Shown: piece by piece, positions 8,486 through 17,772 of the stretch
Layout: every line of letters begins with the position of its first letter
Position numbering within the stretch: position 1 is the first letter of the stretch
Assembly: GCA_000403495.2 (NCBI GenBank)
Contig: KE159818.1
Location: forward strand, 62,001-126,000
Length of the DNA: 64,000 bases
DNA from: Lachnospiraceae bacterium 10-1
GTDB lineage: Bacteria > Bacillota > Clostridia > Lachnospirales > Lachnospiraceae
Direction of reading: 5' to 3'
The notes under the pieces: generated by a model
What the model saw: only the letters and a program-made list of their open reading frames with translations
Told to the model about the DNA's origin: nothing
Databases searched by the model: none
Translations under genes and position numbers: made by a program

Positions 8486-10360
8486 CTAGTGTATCTGCGT
8501 TAACCATTGCTGAAACATTAAAATATACCAAATCTGTATCCGCCATTCCCCACGTGTAATAAAATCATCCCACATTTTTAAAACTACGTCCGGATCTAAT
8601 AGTCCCTGTTCTTTCAGCAGCTTTTTATCTATCAGTCCTTCCGCCCACATACGTATTTCCTTCTGACAGAGCCACTTATTTATAGGAATGGAAAAACCCT
8701 TTTTGGGACGCTCCATCATTTCCTTAGGTACGTAGCGGTAAAGCACTTCTCTAAGCACTTTTTTCCCCAGACCATCTCCACGCTTATAATCAATAGGCAG
8801 CCTCCAGGCAAATTCCACCACATCTTTATCCAGCATCGGCACTCTGGTTTCTAAAGATACTGCCATTGCAGTCCGGTCCACCTTCACCAATATATCATCA
8901 GGATGGTACATAAGCATATTCATTAACATAATATTATGGTTGGTCTCATCCAAAAAGCCTTCCTTGTATTCATTATGTTTGTATGGAATCTCCTTATGTG
9001 TAAGACAGATTTTTTGTGCCAAAGGTTCTGTTTCCATAGAAGATATATATAAGCTGACAGGTCCTTTCGCCCCTAAAAGTTTTCCCTTTACTTTATAGAT
9101 TGGATGCTTTGCAAGGGGGCTGTGAAGCACCAAACTGCTTGCCGGCTTACGGATAAAATAAGGCACTCCTTTCATTTTGTTCCAAATCCGTTCAACTGAA
9201 AAGTAAGAAGTATATCCGCAAAAAAGCTCATCTCCCCCATCTCCGCTTAAAGAGACCGTCACATGCTCTCTGGTCATTTTACTCACAAGATATGTGGGAA
9301 TCTGGGAAGAGTCAGCAAAGGGTTCCCCAAACATCTCTCCCAGCTTTGGAACCACTTCTCTGGCATCCTTATCAGTAATATAAAGCTCCGTATGCTCTGT
9401 ACCTAAATGCTGCGCTATTTCTTTGGCATAAACAGCCTCATTATAATCTTTTTCCTCCATACCAATAGTAAAGCTTTTTACTTTGCCTTTGTTTAACGAC
9501 TGCATCAGCGCCACAATCGTACTACTGTCAATGCCTGCGGAAAGAAAGGCACCTACCGGCACATCTGCCACCATCTGCCCCGAAATAGACTCCTTTAAAA
9601 GCCTCTCCAATTCATCTGCGGCCTCCTGAAAACTTCCCTTAAATAAATCCTTTTGTCCCTTATATGCGGCTTCTTTCATAGACCAATAAGTTATAGTTTC
9701 CCATTTATTAAATGGATATTTAATTTTTAGTATTGTTCCTGGTTCAAGTTTATAAATCCCTTCATAAATAGAATAAGGGGCCGGAATGTAACCATGCACA
9801 AAGTACAAATCAAGCACTTCCCGGCAGATAGAATTATGGAATCCATCCATTACCGCAATACAGCCTACATCTGAAGCAAATACAAAGCTTTCTCCACACA
9901 TTCCGTAATACAGAGGTTTTTCTCCCACCCTGTCACGAAGCAGATACAAAGTTTTCTCTTCTTTATCATATAAAGAAATGGCAAACATCCCTTTGCACAT
10001 AGCAATAGTCTTTTCAACCCCATAAGCTTCAAAGGCCTCTAACAACACTTCCGTATCGGATGTTCCTCTGAATACTGCTATCTTTTTTTCTTCAATCAGC
10101 TTATCCGCCAGCTTTTTATAATTATAAATTTCCCCGTTATAGGCAATTACAAAACGCTTGCTGTGAGAAGTCATAGGCTGTGCGCCATTTTCCGACAAGT
10201 CTACAATGGAAAGCCTTCTATGTCCAAGAACCACCTGTCCGTCTTCAGAAATATAAGTTCCTCCTGCGTCCGGACCTCTATGATGCATCCGTTCTTTCAT
10301 GCGCTCAATATTTGCCTGCCTGTCTCCTGTAAAATTGCAAAATCCGGCTATTCCACACAT
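8486..10360 (-). CDS. Asparagine-synthetase-like glutamine amidotransferase
   Basis: A 624-residue AsnB-type enzyme. An N-terminal class II glutaminase domain starts MCGIAGF (Cys2 nucleophile) and includes RGPD (~28-31), YNGEIYN (~74-80) and GTSDTE. A C-terminal AMP-forming domain carries the pyrophosphate loop as SAGIDSS (~274-280), where the usual motif is SGGxDSS, and LSGDGGDELFCGY. In O-antigen and capsule loci such enzymes (WbpS-like) turn sugar uronic acids into uronamides using glutamine and ATP. A TviB-type dehydrogenase at 22797-24113 could provide the carboxylate. A second copy lies at 12599-14491. True asparagine synthesis is possible but less likely here. Confidence 0.85.
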   Translation of the reverse strand: MCGIAGFCNFTGDRQANIERMKERMHHRGPDAGGTYISEDGQVVLGHRRLSIVDLSENGAQPMTSHSKRFVIAYNGEIYNYKKLADKLIEEKKIAVFRGTSDTEVLLEAFEAYGVEKTIAMCKGMFAISLYDKEEKTLYLLRDRVGEKPLYYGMCGESFVFASDVGCIAVMDGFHNSICREVLDLYFVHGYIPAPYSIYEGIYKLEPGTILKIKYPFNKWETITYWSMKEAAYKGQKDLFKGSFQEAADELERLLKESISGQMVADVPVGAFLSAGIDSSTIVALMQSLNKGKVKSFTIGMEEKDYNEAVYAKEIAQHLGTEHTELYITDKDAREVVPKLGEMFGEPFADSSQIPTYLVSKMTREHVTVSLSGDGGDELFCGYTSYFSVERIWNKMKGVPYFIRKPASSLVLHSPLAKHPIYKVKGKLLGAKGPVSLYISSMETEPLAQKICLTHKEIPYKHNEYKEGFLDETNHNIMLMNMLMYHPDDILVKVDRTAMAVSLETRVPMLDKDVVEFAWRLPIDYKRGDGLGKKVLREVLYRYVPKEMMERPKKGFSIPINKWLCQKEIRMWAEGLIDKKLLKEQGLLDPDVVLKMWDDFITRGEWRIQIWYILMFQQWLTQIH

Positions 10361-10392
10361 AGGTCTTCTCCTCTCTTACCTCTTCGCACATC

Positions 10393-11463
10393 TTACTTTT
10401 GGGCAAAATCCTTGTTTTCAATGCGTTCATAAATAGCAGCAAGAGCCTGTTCTTTTTTTTCCAGATACAGCTCATATGCCTGCTCCCAGGATTCATACCC
10501 TTCTTCCTCCCGTTTATCCCCTATATGAAACTGTTCCAAAAGCTTTCCAAGATATGTCGTGCACTTTTCCGCTCCCAGAGTATTTACATGACCGCCATAA
10601 TCATAATAATCCGTTGTAAAATCAATTCCAATTTCTTCATAAAATTCATTCATATTTACAAAGTCATAACCGTATGATTCAATGATCGGTCTCATGTAAT
10701 TATACATTTCCTGTTCCTTTGGCTCAATTCTGTAAGGTGAAACAATAAACAACGCCTGCTGGTTTTGTTCTTTTAAATAATCAAGCAGCTCATAAAGGCG
10801 TTCTTCCTGTTCTGCGGGTATCGGTGTTTTACCTGTAAGATCTGTGCAGTCAGGTATCCGCTCTTCTTCTAAAGGACCTACTTCATCCTTAATCACAAAA
10901 CCCATTAAAGGATGAGGTTTTTCGTACTTAAAACATGCAATCTGATCCGGTAACACTATGGTTTTCCAATTAGAATGGTATTTAAATATATCAAAATAAT
11001 AAGTATATCTTTCAGAAACATCCGAAACCAGACGGTTGATGGCATAAATGCGGTTCAGGGAATATTTCATATTATCCGTCACCCCCCTGGCGTATGCCAT
11101 ATTGTTTTCCATATCTCCGTCTTCCATGGTATACATACGCATTTCAAATACCACTACCTCCGGTTTTTGCGTCTTATAGGCTTCCTTAAGTAAAGGCAGC
11201 GCCGCACTGGGACGCTGTACATGGCTTGACAGCGGATAACAGGTAATTCCCTGTTCTCCCCAAAGCTTTGGTGCACTGTAAAACGGATATACCGGACTGG
11301 AACCTATCATAATCACGTCCAGGGTATTCTCTTCCTGAGCATAAAATCCGTTAAACAGATCCTTTACCTCTCCATTGGTCCTTATCACGTAAGTGAGAGT
11401 AGTTAAGATTAAAATAAAAATGCTTATGAAAATAATTGTTTTTAATGCCTGCCTTTTCGTCAT
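10393..11463 (-). CDS. Membrane-anchored SGNH/AlgX-like protein
   Basis: A ~356-residue protein with one N-terminal membrane segment (~8-26, IIFISIFILILTTLTYV) and an extracytoplasmic domain. IMIGSSPVYPFY (~50-61) looks like the block I nucleophile serine of SGNH/DltD/AlgX-type domains, and YDYGGHVN near residue 290 like the Asp/His block. Such proteins O-acetylate or de-esterify exported glycans; the exact reaction is unknown. GGAGG before the ATG at 11463 decides the start, which overlaps the upstream GT4 stop by four bases (ATGA), so the two are translationally coupled. Confidence 0.6.
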   Translation of the reverse strand: MTKRQALKTIIFISIFILILTTLTYVIRTNGEVKDLFNGFYAQEENTLDVIMIGSSPVYPFYSAPKLWGEQGITCYPLSSHVQRPSAALPLLKEAYKTQKPEVVVFEMRMYTMEDGDMENNMAYARGVTDNMKYSLNRIYAINRLVSDVSERYTYYFDIFKYHSNWKTIVLPDQIACFKYEKPHPLMGFVIKDEVGPLEEERIPDCTDLTGKTPIPAEQEERLYELLDYLKEQNQQALFIVSPYRIEPKEQEMYNYMRPIIESYGYDFVNMNEFYEEIGIDFTTDYYDYGGHVNTLGAEKCTTYLGKLLEQFHIGDKREEEGYESWEQAYELYLEKKEQALAAIYERIENKDFAQK

Positions 11464-12575
11464 GCTTTCCTCCGAAGGGGCAGTGAGCCTAAGTAGGCTT
11501 CCCACTCTTTGTAAACTCTTTCAGGTAAATAAATATCACTTGTTCTTAACGCTTTCATTCCAAGCTCATTTGAATATTGCAAGTTATTTAATACTTTTTG
11601 CAGGTTATCTTTCATCTGTTCAACGTTTCCAACCTGGGTTAAAAGTCCGTTAGTTCCATGTTCAATTAAGTCCGCTGGCCCGCCGCAGGGACAGTCTGTA
11701 GCGATAACTGTAAGCCCAAGTATCATGGCTTCAATTAATGTATTAGGCACGCCTTCCGTGTTAGAGGGAAGTACAAAAACACCGGCCTTGTAAATTGCTT
11801 CCTGCACATTTGAAATTGCTCCGGGAAAAGAAATTCTTCCTTCCATTCCAAGACCAGCTGTAAGCTCTTTCAGCTTTTCTTTAAGCTCTCCCTCTCCATA
11901 AATGATCAATTGATATTCAGGATATTTTTCAGCTATCCCCGTAAAAGCTCTTATTAACAGCTCATGATTTTTATTTTCATCCATTCTTCCTACCGCTACA
12001 ATGGTTTTTTCTCTCTCACCTTCATATCTGGGAATAAAAAAAGCAGGATTAATTGGATTTTTGAGAATAATAGCCTTTTTTCTGACTGCCTTTGGAAAAA
12101 AATCAAAGCTTTGCTTCGTCTGGAGAATTACACCGTCTGCAAGCCGAAACAATATTTTTGCTGCCAGACGCATCCATCCCAAATAGTATTCCATCATGGG
12201 ATCTCCACGGACAGCCACCGCCACAGGAATTTTTAAAAAACGGGATGTTAAAATTGCCATCATATTATTTTTTCCGATAAAAGACAAAATTACATCCGGA
12301 CGCTCTTTCTTCCAAATTTTTCTAAGTTTACTGAAACGTCTGATAAAATTAAGAATCCGGCTTTCTGAGCATTCTTCTTTGGTAAGATCTGAAATAATCC
12401 GCTTTGCTTTGGGATGTAGTGGATATTCATTCTCTTTTTGGTATTGTGTTACTACAGTGACCTGAAATCCTTTTCCAATCAGGTAGTCCGATAAATTAAC
12501 CAAAACACGTTCCGTACCGCCCTTGCCCAGCGCCCCAATCAGCATGGCAACATGCAATCGCTTTTTTTTCATCAT
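11460..12575 (-). CDS. Family 4 glycosyltransferase
   Basis: A ~371-residue GT-B enzyme. The N-terminal acceptor domain has the glycine-rich GALGKGGTERVLVNLS block, and the C-terminal donor domain has VGRMDENKNHELLI and the EGVPNTLIEAM (EX7E) motif followed by TDCPCGGPADLI. These are standard GT4 features, so it should be a retaining enzyme using a nucleotide sugar on a lipid-linked acceptor at the inner face of the membrane. It is paralogous to 14540-15631 (the CPCGGPA block is shared). GGAAAGG 8 bases before the ATG at 12575 supports the start. Confidence 0.85.
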   Translation of the reverse strand: MMKKKRLHVAMLIGALGKGGTERVLVNLSDYLIGKGFQVTVVTQYQKENEYPLHPKAKRIISDLTKEECSESRILNFIRRFSKLRKIWKKERPDVILSFIGKNNMMAILTSRFLKIPVAVAVRGDPMMEYYLGWMRLAAKILFRLADGVILQTKQSFDFFPKAVRKKAIILKNPINPAFFIPRYEGEREKTIVAVGRMDENKNHELLIRAFTGIAEKYPEYQLIIYGEGELKEKLKELTAGLGMEGRISFPGAISNVQEAIYKAGVFVLPSNTEGVPNTLIEAMILGLTVIATDCPCGGPADLIEHGTNGLLTQVGNVEQMKDNLQKVLNNLQYSNELGMKALRTSDIYLPERVYKEWEAYLGSLPLRRKA

Positions 12576-12598
12576 TATCCCGGCCTTTCCAATGATTT

Positions 12599-14491
12599 CT
12601 ACATACTTAAACTGCCGCAATAGCTTTGATACCATTGCTGAAATACAAAGAAGGACCAGATCAGTCTGGAATAGTTCGCCCCTGTTGACGGACCTCCATC
12701 TCTTGTCCGAAGGTAGTTTTCTATAAGATTTTTTACAAAATCAGGCTGAAACAGTCCCTGTCGGCGGAGATATACACTATCACTTACCGCCAAAAGCGGT
12801 TCCTTTAAAGCTCCACGAAGCCACTCATCAAGGGGAACGCTGAAACCTTTTTTAGGACGCTCTAACATCTGCCTTGGAATATAGTCAAAGGCAATTTCCT
12901 TTAAAATGTATTTTTTAATTCCATTTTTATATTTTAAATCATGAGACAGCCGGAATGAATATTCCATTACATCCTTATCCAAAATAGGGCATCTTGCTTC
13001 TAATGAATATTTCATGGAAGCCCTGTCCACTTTGCACAAAATATCTCCCGGCAGGTAAGTATCCATATCCAGAAGCATTCTTCGTATCTGCCAGTTTTCC
13101 ACCTGATAGCTGCTCTCAGATGCATAGTAACAGGAAATCCCCTCTTCTGTAGTCATTTTTTCCGCTAAACTCATGTAATTACTTGATGTAAACTGGGTTT
13201 TGGCTTCCTTTACTCTGTTTCCGGCAATCACCCTCACCTTAAAGGGGAGCTTTTCTTCTATCCTGCCCTGCCTTACTATAGGAAGATTACATATTCCATG
13301 AATCATTCCTCCAAGGACATCCAGTTTTTGTGCCTTACGCACATTTTCATATATATTATAACCACAAAAAAACTCATCTCCTCCATCACCTGAAAGAGCT
13401 ACGGTAACATTGCTTTTAGCAAGTTTAGATACCAGCATGGTAGGAATTTGGGAAGAATCAGCAAAGGGCTCATCATAAAACTCAGGAATGCTTTCTACCA
13501 AATCAAGCATCTCCTTTTCCCCAATGTATAATTCCGTATGTCTGGTTCCCAAATATTCCGCTATTTCTTTTGCGTACTTTGCTTCATTATACCGCTCATC
13601 ACTAAACCCAATGGAAAATGTTTTAACAGGTTCTGCTGAATGTTCCTGTGCAATTGCCGTCATCAGGGAAGAATCATAGCCGCCGCTTAAAAAAGTCCCC
13701 AATGGAACGTCTGCTATCATACGGGAAGTAACTGCTTTATTTAAAAGCGTCTTAAGTTCTTCTTTTCCCTGCTCAAAATCTGTAACAGGAAACTCCTGCA
13801 TTTTTTGATAAACAGCCTTAATATCCCAATATTTCCAGAGCGTGGTTTTCCCTTGATGAAACTTCAAAATTCCCCCCGGCTCCAGTTTATATACATGCTC
13901 AAAAATGCTCTCCGGTGCATTGATATATTGTTGAAACAAATATCTTGACAACAGTTTTGAACAAATCTTGCCTGAAAACCCCGGTCTTGCTACAATTGGC
14001 TTTAATTCTGAGGCAAAAATAAGATTTTCTCCTTCCAGCTCATAATAAAGAGGTTTTTTACCGATTCTGTCACGAATCAAATACAAATCTGACGTTTTTC
14101 TGTCATAAATGCAGATAGCAAACATTCCGTTAAACTTTTCCACACAGGAAATTCCCCATTTTAAATAGGCCGCAAGAATCACTTCTGTATCACAGTTTGA
14201 GCAAAAAGGATATTCAGAAAGCTCTTCCTTTAATTCCCTGTAATTATAAATTTCTCCATTATACACCACACTGATGCGTCCGTCAGCAGAATGCATGGGC
14301 TGATGCCCCAGCACTGACAAGTCTAAAATGGAAAGCCTTCTTTGTGCCAGTCCTACCGTATAGCCATGGGCTGCTTCATAAATTTCCACACCACTGTCAT
14401 CCGGGCCTCTGTGGATCATGGTATCATTCATCAATTTTAACGTATCTGTTGTTATTCTCTGTCTGCTGTAAAAACCGCTGATTCCACACAT
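12599..14491 (-). CDS. Asparagine-synthetase-like glutamine amidotransferase (second copy)
   Basis: A 630-residue enzyme with Cys2 (MCGISGF), RGPDD (~28-32), YNGEIYNY, the canonical pyrophosphate loop SGGYDSS (~269-275) and LSGDGGDEFFCGY. Full length and both domains are intact. Its role should match that of 8486-10360: ATP- and glutamine-dependent amidation of a sugar carboxylate, possibly of a different uronic acid or position. It sits between two paralogous GT4 genes. The pattern AsnB-GT4-AsnB-GT4 suggests an ancestral duplication of a two-gene module. Confidence 0.85.
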   Translation of the reverse strand: MCGISGFYSRQRITTDTLKLMNDTMIHRGPDDSGVEIYEAAHGYTVGLAQRRLSILDLSVLGHQPMHSADGRISVVYNGEIYNYRELKEELSEYPFCSNCDTEVILAAYLKWGISCVEKFNGMFAICIYDRKTSDLYLIRDRIGKKPLYYELEGENLIFASELKPIVARPGFSGKICSKLLSRYLFQQYINAPESIFEHVYKLEPGGILKFHQGKTTLWKYWDIKAVYQKMQEFPVTDFEQGKEELKTLLNKAVTSRMIADVPLGTFLSGGYDSSLMTAIAQEHSAEPVKTFSIGFSDERYNEAKYAKEIAEYLGTRHTELYIGEKEMLDLVESIPEFYDEPFADSSQIPTMLVSKLAKSNVTVALSGDGGDEFFCGYNIYENVRKAQKLDVLGGMIHGICNLPIVRQGRIEEKLPFKVRVIAGNRVKEAKTQFTSSNYMSLAEKMTTEEGISCYYASESSYQVENWQIRRMLLDMDTYLPGDILCKVDRASMKYSLEARCPILDKDVMEYSFRLSHDLKYKNGIKKYILKEIAFDYIPRQMLERPKKGFSVPLDEWLRGALKEPLLAVSDSVYLRRQGLFQPDFVKNLIENYLRTRDGGPSTGANYSRLIWSFFVFQQWYQSYCGSLSM

Positions 14492-14539
14492 ACTAGTCCG
14501 TCATTCCTTCCATTATCCTGCAAAACTTTAGGGCGTCAT

Positions 14540-15631
14540 TTATAAGGATTCCAGATAATTTTTCCACTGCATAAAAACAGCCTGTCCATTGGCTGTTTCA
14601 CTGATTTTCCTTGCATTTTCCCCCAGACGTTCCGCTAAATTCCTGTCCTCAATTAAAAGACATATTTTCTCTGTAAGAGCATCTTCATCCCGAATGGGAA
14701 CCAAAAGTCCGTTTTCTCCATCACAGATTACTGTAGCAGGTCCTCCACAGGGGCAGTCTGTTGCCACCACTGGCAGCCCCATTGCCATTGCTTCCATAAC
14801 TCCATTGGGAAGCCCTTCCCAGTCAGAGCTAAAAGCATATACGGAAGCTTTAGGCAGAAGTTTCTCTAATTCATCACTTCCTCCCATCAGCTTCACATAG
14901 TCCTGTGCTTTAAGTTCCTTAATACATTGCTCCGCCTTTTCCCATGTACCATCCCCGGAATCCGGCCCATAGCACTTCAATACGTAATCAGGATGTTTTT
15001 GGTGTACCCTTGCAAACGCATGGATTAAAAGTTCATGATTTTTAAAGTCAACAATCCTTCCTGAGTGAACTACTTCCTTTTCCCGAACTTCCGGCCTTGG
15101 AAGTCCAATATATTTAGGGTTGAGAGGATTTAAAATAATCACCGACTTTTTCCTTGCAAACTCAGGAAAAAAGTCCCTCTGTCCTTTGGTTTGAAACACA
15201 TAACCTGCCGCTCTTGGAAACAGCATTCTGGTTTGAATCCGTTCTGCAAGACCATCATAATGTCCTGCCGGATCTGTACGAACACAAACTACCACCTTCT
15301 GCTTCATTCCTATGGTTGAAAGGAGGGAACGGTAATTAGCCTTTTTCCCAAAAGCAATCAGTACATCCGGTTTTTCCTTTTTTGCAAACTGACGCAGTCT
15401 CTGAAAACGGAGAAGCATTTTGGAAATCCGTCCTTTTCCTTCCTCATCTTTTTCAAGACCTACCGATACCCGGCGCACTTTTTTATCAGGAACATATTCA
15501 TTTTCTTCCTGCCACTCCGTAGCAATCACTACTTCATAGCCTTCTGACACAAACTGTGCTGCCAGATTAGTGACTACCCGCTCTGCGCCTCCAATTGCCA
15601 GAGAATTAATATGAAATGCTATTTTTTTCAA
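14540..15631 (-). CDS. Family 4 glycosyltransferase
   Basis: A 363-residue GT-B enzyme with IGGAERVVTNLA (~13-24), HSGRIVDFKNHELLIHAF, and EGLPNGVMEAM followed by TDCPCGGPATVI. Related to 11460-12575. It probably adds one hexose or amino-hexose to the growing lipid-linked unit; donor and linkage are unknown. The neighbouring amidotransferase suggests the modules act on the same residues, but this is inference. Confidence 0.85.
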   Translation of the reverse strand: MKKIAFHINSLAIGGAERVVTNLAAQFVSEGYEVVIATEWQEENEYVPDKKVRRVSVGLEKDEEGKGRISKMLLRFQRLRQFAKKEKPDVLIAFGKKANYRSLLSTIGMKQKVVVCVRTDPAGHYDGLAERIQTRMLFPRAAGYVFQTKGQRDFFPEFARKKSVIILNPLNPKYIGLPRPEVREKEVVHSGRIVDFKNHELLIHAFARVHQKHPDYVLKCYGPDSGDGTWEKAEQCIKELKAQDYVKLMGGSDELEKLLPKASVYAFSSDWEGLPNGVMEAMAMGLPVVATDCPCGGPATVICDGENGLLVPIRDEDALTEKICLLIEDRNLAERLGENARKISETANGQAVFMQWKNYLESL

Positions 15632-15678
15632 AATTCAGACCATTCCTTTCCTGCATAACCTCAGCCGGCACGGATAAT

Positions 15679-16461
15679 TTACTTTTTATTCTTTCCTGAT
15701 TCCTGTACCAGTTCTGCTTCCAGAAACTCATCCTTAAATTCACAGAAGTCCTTACACTCATGGTTAATACTTTCAACCAATTCCTTATATTTTTCCTGAA
15801 TCAACACTGCATAATTGTCCCGATTATCATATCCCTTCTTGCTCCATGCAAAAGGATGCGTCAAAATCTGTACTTTATCATAACCGGTAATATTTTTTTT
15901 ATCAGGATAGCCATATCGCCAAATGTGGTTTGCATCTGACATATATTTCACTTTCAATTGAGTTTCTCCTGTAATCTTTTCTGCAAAGGTAAAAAAATCA
16001 TCCTGATAAGCATTTAAAATTCCCGGAATCTTAATATTTTCCCGCAGTACATCCGCTGAAGGACGATGAATGGAAAACTGGGAAATCTCGAACCCAAACA
16101 TTTCCGAAAGGATGTTCATTTCTTTTTTAATCTGTCTGCGCACCTGCCGCATATCTTCCATCCCGTTTAATGCAAAATGCAGGCCAATCTGGTGCCCCCG
16201 TTCATACATGTCCCTTATCATATCCTTATTACGCTTGGATAAAATATTATATGTATTGTTTGTCCACTGGAAAAACCAGGCAGAAGTAAAGTCCATTCTA
16301 CTCTCCACCTTTGCCAACGCATAGGCCCTGTCAACACTATATTCCACATCATGCCGCATAATCACGAATGAATCTTTCTTTACTGCCTCTGCATATCCCG
16401 CCTGTCTTCCAGTAGACTGGATAATACTGATAATTTCTTTATATTCATTATAAGAAAACAT
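15679..16461 (-). CDS. Cytosolic NodB-like polysaccharide deacetylase-related protein
   Basis: A 260-residue protein without signal peptide or membrane segment. MRHDVEYSVDRA (~34-45) carries the HD pair typical of carbohydrate esterase 4-like barrels, GHQIGLHFAL (~89-98) a later metal or substrate histidine, and ILTHPFAW (~200) a third His block. It resembles the WbmS-like proteins of O-antigen loci. A deacetylase acting on a nucleotide or lipid-linked amino sugar in the cytosol would fit its lack of export signal. The reaction is not established. Confidence 0.55.
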   Translation of the reverse strand: MFSYNEYKEIISIIQSTGRQAGYAEAVKKDSFVIMRHDVEYSVDRAYALAKVESRMDFTSAWFFQWTNNTYNILSKRNKDMIRDMYERGHQIGLHFALNGMEDMRQVRRQIKKEMNILSEMFGFEISQFSIHRPSADVLRENIKIPGILNAYQDDFFTFAEKITGETQLKVKYMSDANHIWRYGYPDKKNITGYDKVQILTHPFAWSKKGYDNRDNYAVLIQEKYKELVESINHECKDFCEFKDEFLEAELVQESGKNKK

Positions 16462-16526
16462 TGACTTTTCTCCCTAAATATTAAAATTGACTTATCCATA
16501 TGAACTATTGTATGAAATTCCTTCCA

Positions 16527-17720
16527 TCATGTCAAATCTAAAAACTGCTCAACATACTTCTCATAGGAAAAACATTGTGCCCTTTCCCTTGCCGCTTTCT
16601 GATATCTTTCCAGCTTATTTTCATCCTGCATCAAATCTATAATAATATCTGCCATATTCTTTTCTTCTTCTAAAATGCATCCGGCATTTAAATCTTTCCC
16701 TCTGCTCATAGGAGGCACTAAAATCCCATATTTCCCATAAATAACATTTTCTTTTTTATTTTCCGGTTTCCTATGCCAGCCTGCATTAGCTTGCCCCAGC
16801 AATATTTCTGCCGGTCCGGTCAAACAATCTGTGCTTACTGCCGCAAGTCCTAAGCACATTCCTTCCACCAATGCATTAGGAAAACCCTCATTCAGGGAAG
16901 TAAGCAGATACACCTCACCCTTCTTTAAATATTTATATGGTTCACTCTGCCTGCCTGCAAAACAGACAAATTTTAAAATACCCAGATTTTCCGCCAGCTT
17001 TTTATATTCTTCAAAGCTTCCTTCCCCTACCAGAATCAGCCTCGCTTCAGGTATTCTTTTTTGGACAAGTGAAAAAATCTTAAGCATATGCCAAAATCCT
17101 TTCACATCATCTTCTCTGCCCATAGATAAAAGACAGCGCATTTTTTTCCCCCGTTCATCCATATCCTGCCAAGGCAGTTCAGGTTCTTTTTCCTGCGCTT
17201 CCTTTTTAATTGCCTCCACATCATACAAATTATACAATGTAGTTATTTTATTAAATTTATATTTAACTTTAAGCTCTTTCTCAATCACCTTAGAACAGCA
17301 TATGATCAGATCAGCAAACCTTGTAAACAGTTTTAATTTTACCGGCTCTCCCATGTCCATATAACTTCTGATTCCCAGCCAGACTTTCGTATTTTTGGTT
17401 TTTGAAAATGAATTTACCATGTTTGCCGTCGGTCCAAAACTATATGCAATATCAGGCTTCATTTCTTTTTTCAGGGTTCGAAGTCTTCTGCTGCGCTTAA
17501 TGATATTTAAGATTTTCTTTATTTTTCCCCTCTGTACTCCTAAATTCAAATCAATAATATGCAGCCCTTCAATATCATATCCAATATTTGAAGAATCAAA
17601 AATAACAATCGTTATGTCAAAGTAAGGTTCCAGAAGTCTGGCAGTTGTAATACAGACTCTTTCAAATCCACCCTGATGAAGCATAGGGGAAATTAACATT
17701 AATTTTCTTTTTTTCTCCAT
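16527..17720 (-). CDS. Family 4 glycosyltransferase
   Basis: A ~397-residue GT-B protein: ISPMLHQGGFERVCITTA near the N-terminus, SMGREDDVKGFWHML (~200-214) and the EX7E-type NEGFPNALVEGM followed by TDCLTGPAEIL. An insertion of ~30 residues after that block (NKKENVIYGKYGILVPPMSRGKDL region) is longer than in the other GT4s here. GGAG 7 bases before the ATG at 17720 supports this start over 17738. It probably adds one sugar to the lipid-linked repeat. Confidence 0.85.
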   Translation of the reverse strand: MEKKRKLMLISPMLHQGGFERVCITTARLLEPYFDITIVIFDSSNIGYDIEGLHIIDLNLGVQRGKIKKILNIIKRSRRLRTLKKEMKPDIAYSFGPTANMVNSFSKTKNTKVWLGIRSYMDMGEPVKLKLFTRFADLIICCSKVIEKELKVKYKFNKITTLYNLYDVEAIKKEAQEKEPELPWQDMDERGKKMRCLLSMGREDDVKGFWHMLKIFSLVQKRIPEARLILVGEGSFEEYKKLAENLGILKFVCFAGRQSEPYKYLKKGEVYLLTSLNEGFPNALVEGMCLGLAAVSTDCLTGPAEILLGQANAGWHRKPENKKENVIYGKYGILVPPMSRGKDLNAGCILEEEKNMADIIIDLMQDENKLERYQKAARERAQCFSYEKYVEQFLDLT

Positions 17721-17772
17721 AGAAACACTCCATTCCATAAATTCTGTAAACGACTCATATATTAATTCAAAT

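Noticed and set aside
16831-17364. A 177-codon open frame on the plus strand
   Set aside because: It lies inside a clear GT4 gene on the opposite strand, has no ribosome site and no recognisable motif; it is an antisense shadow.
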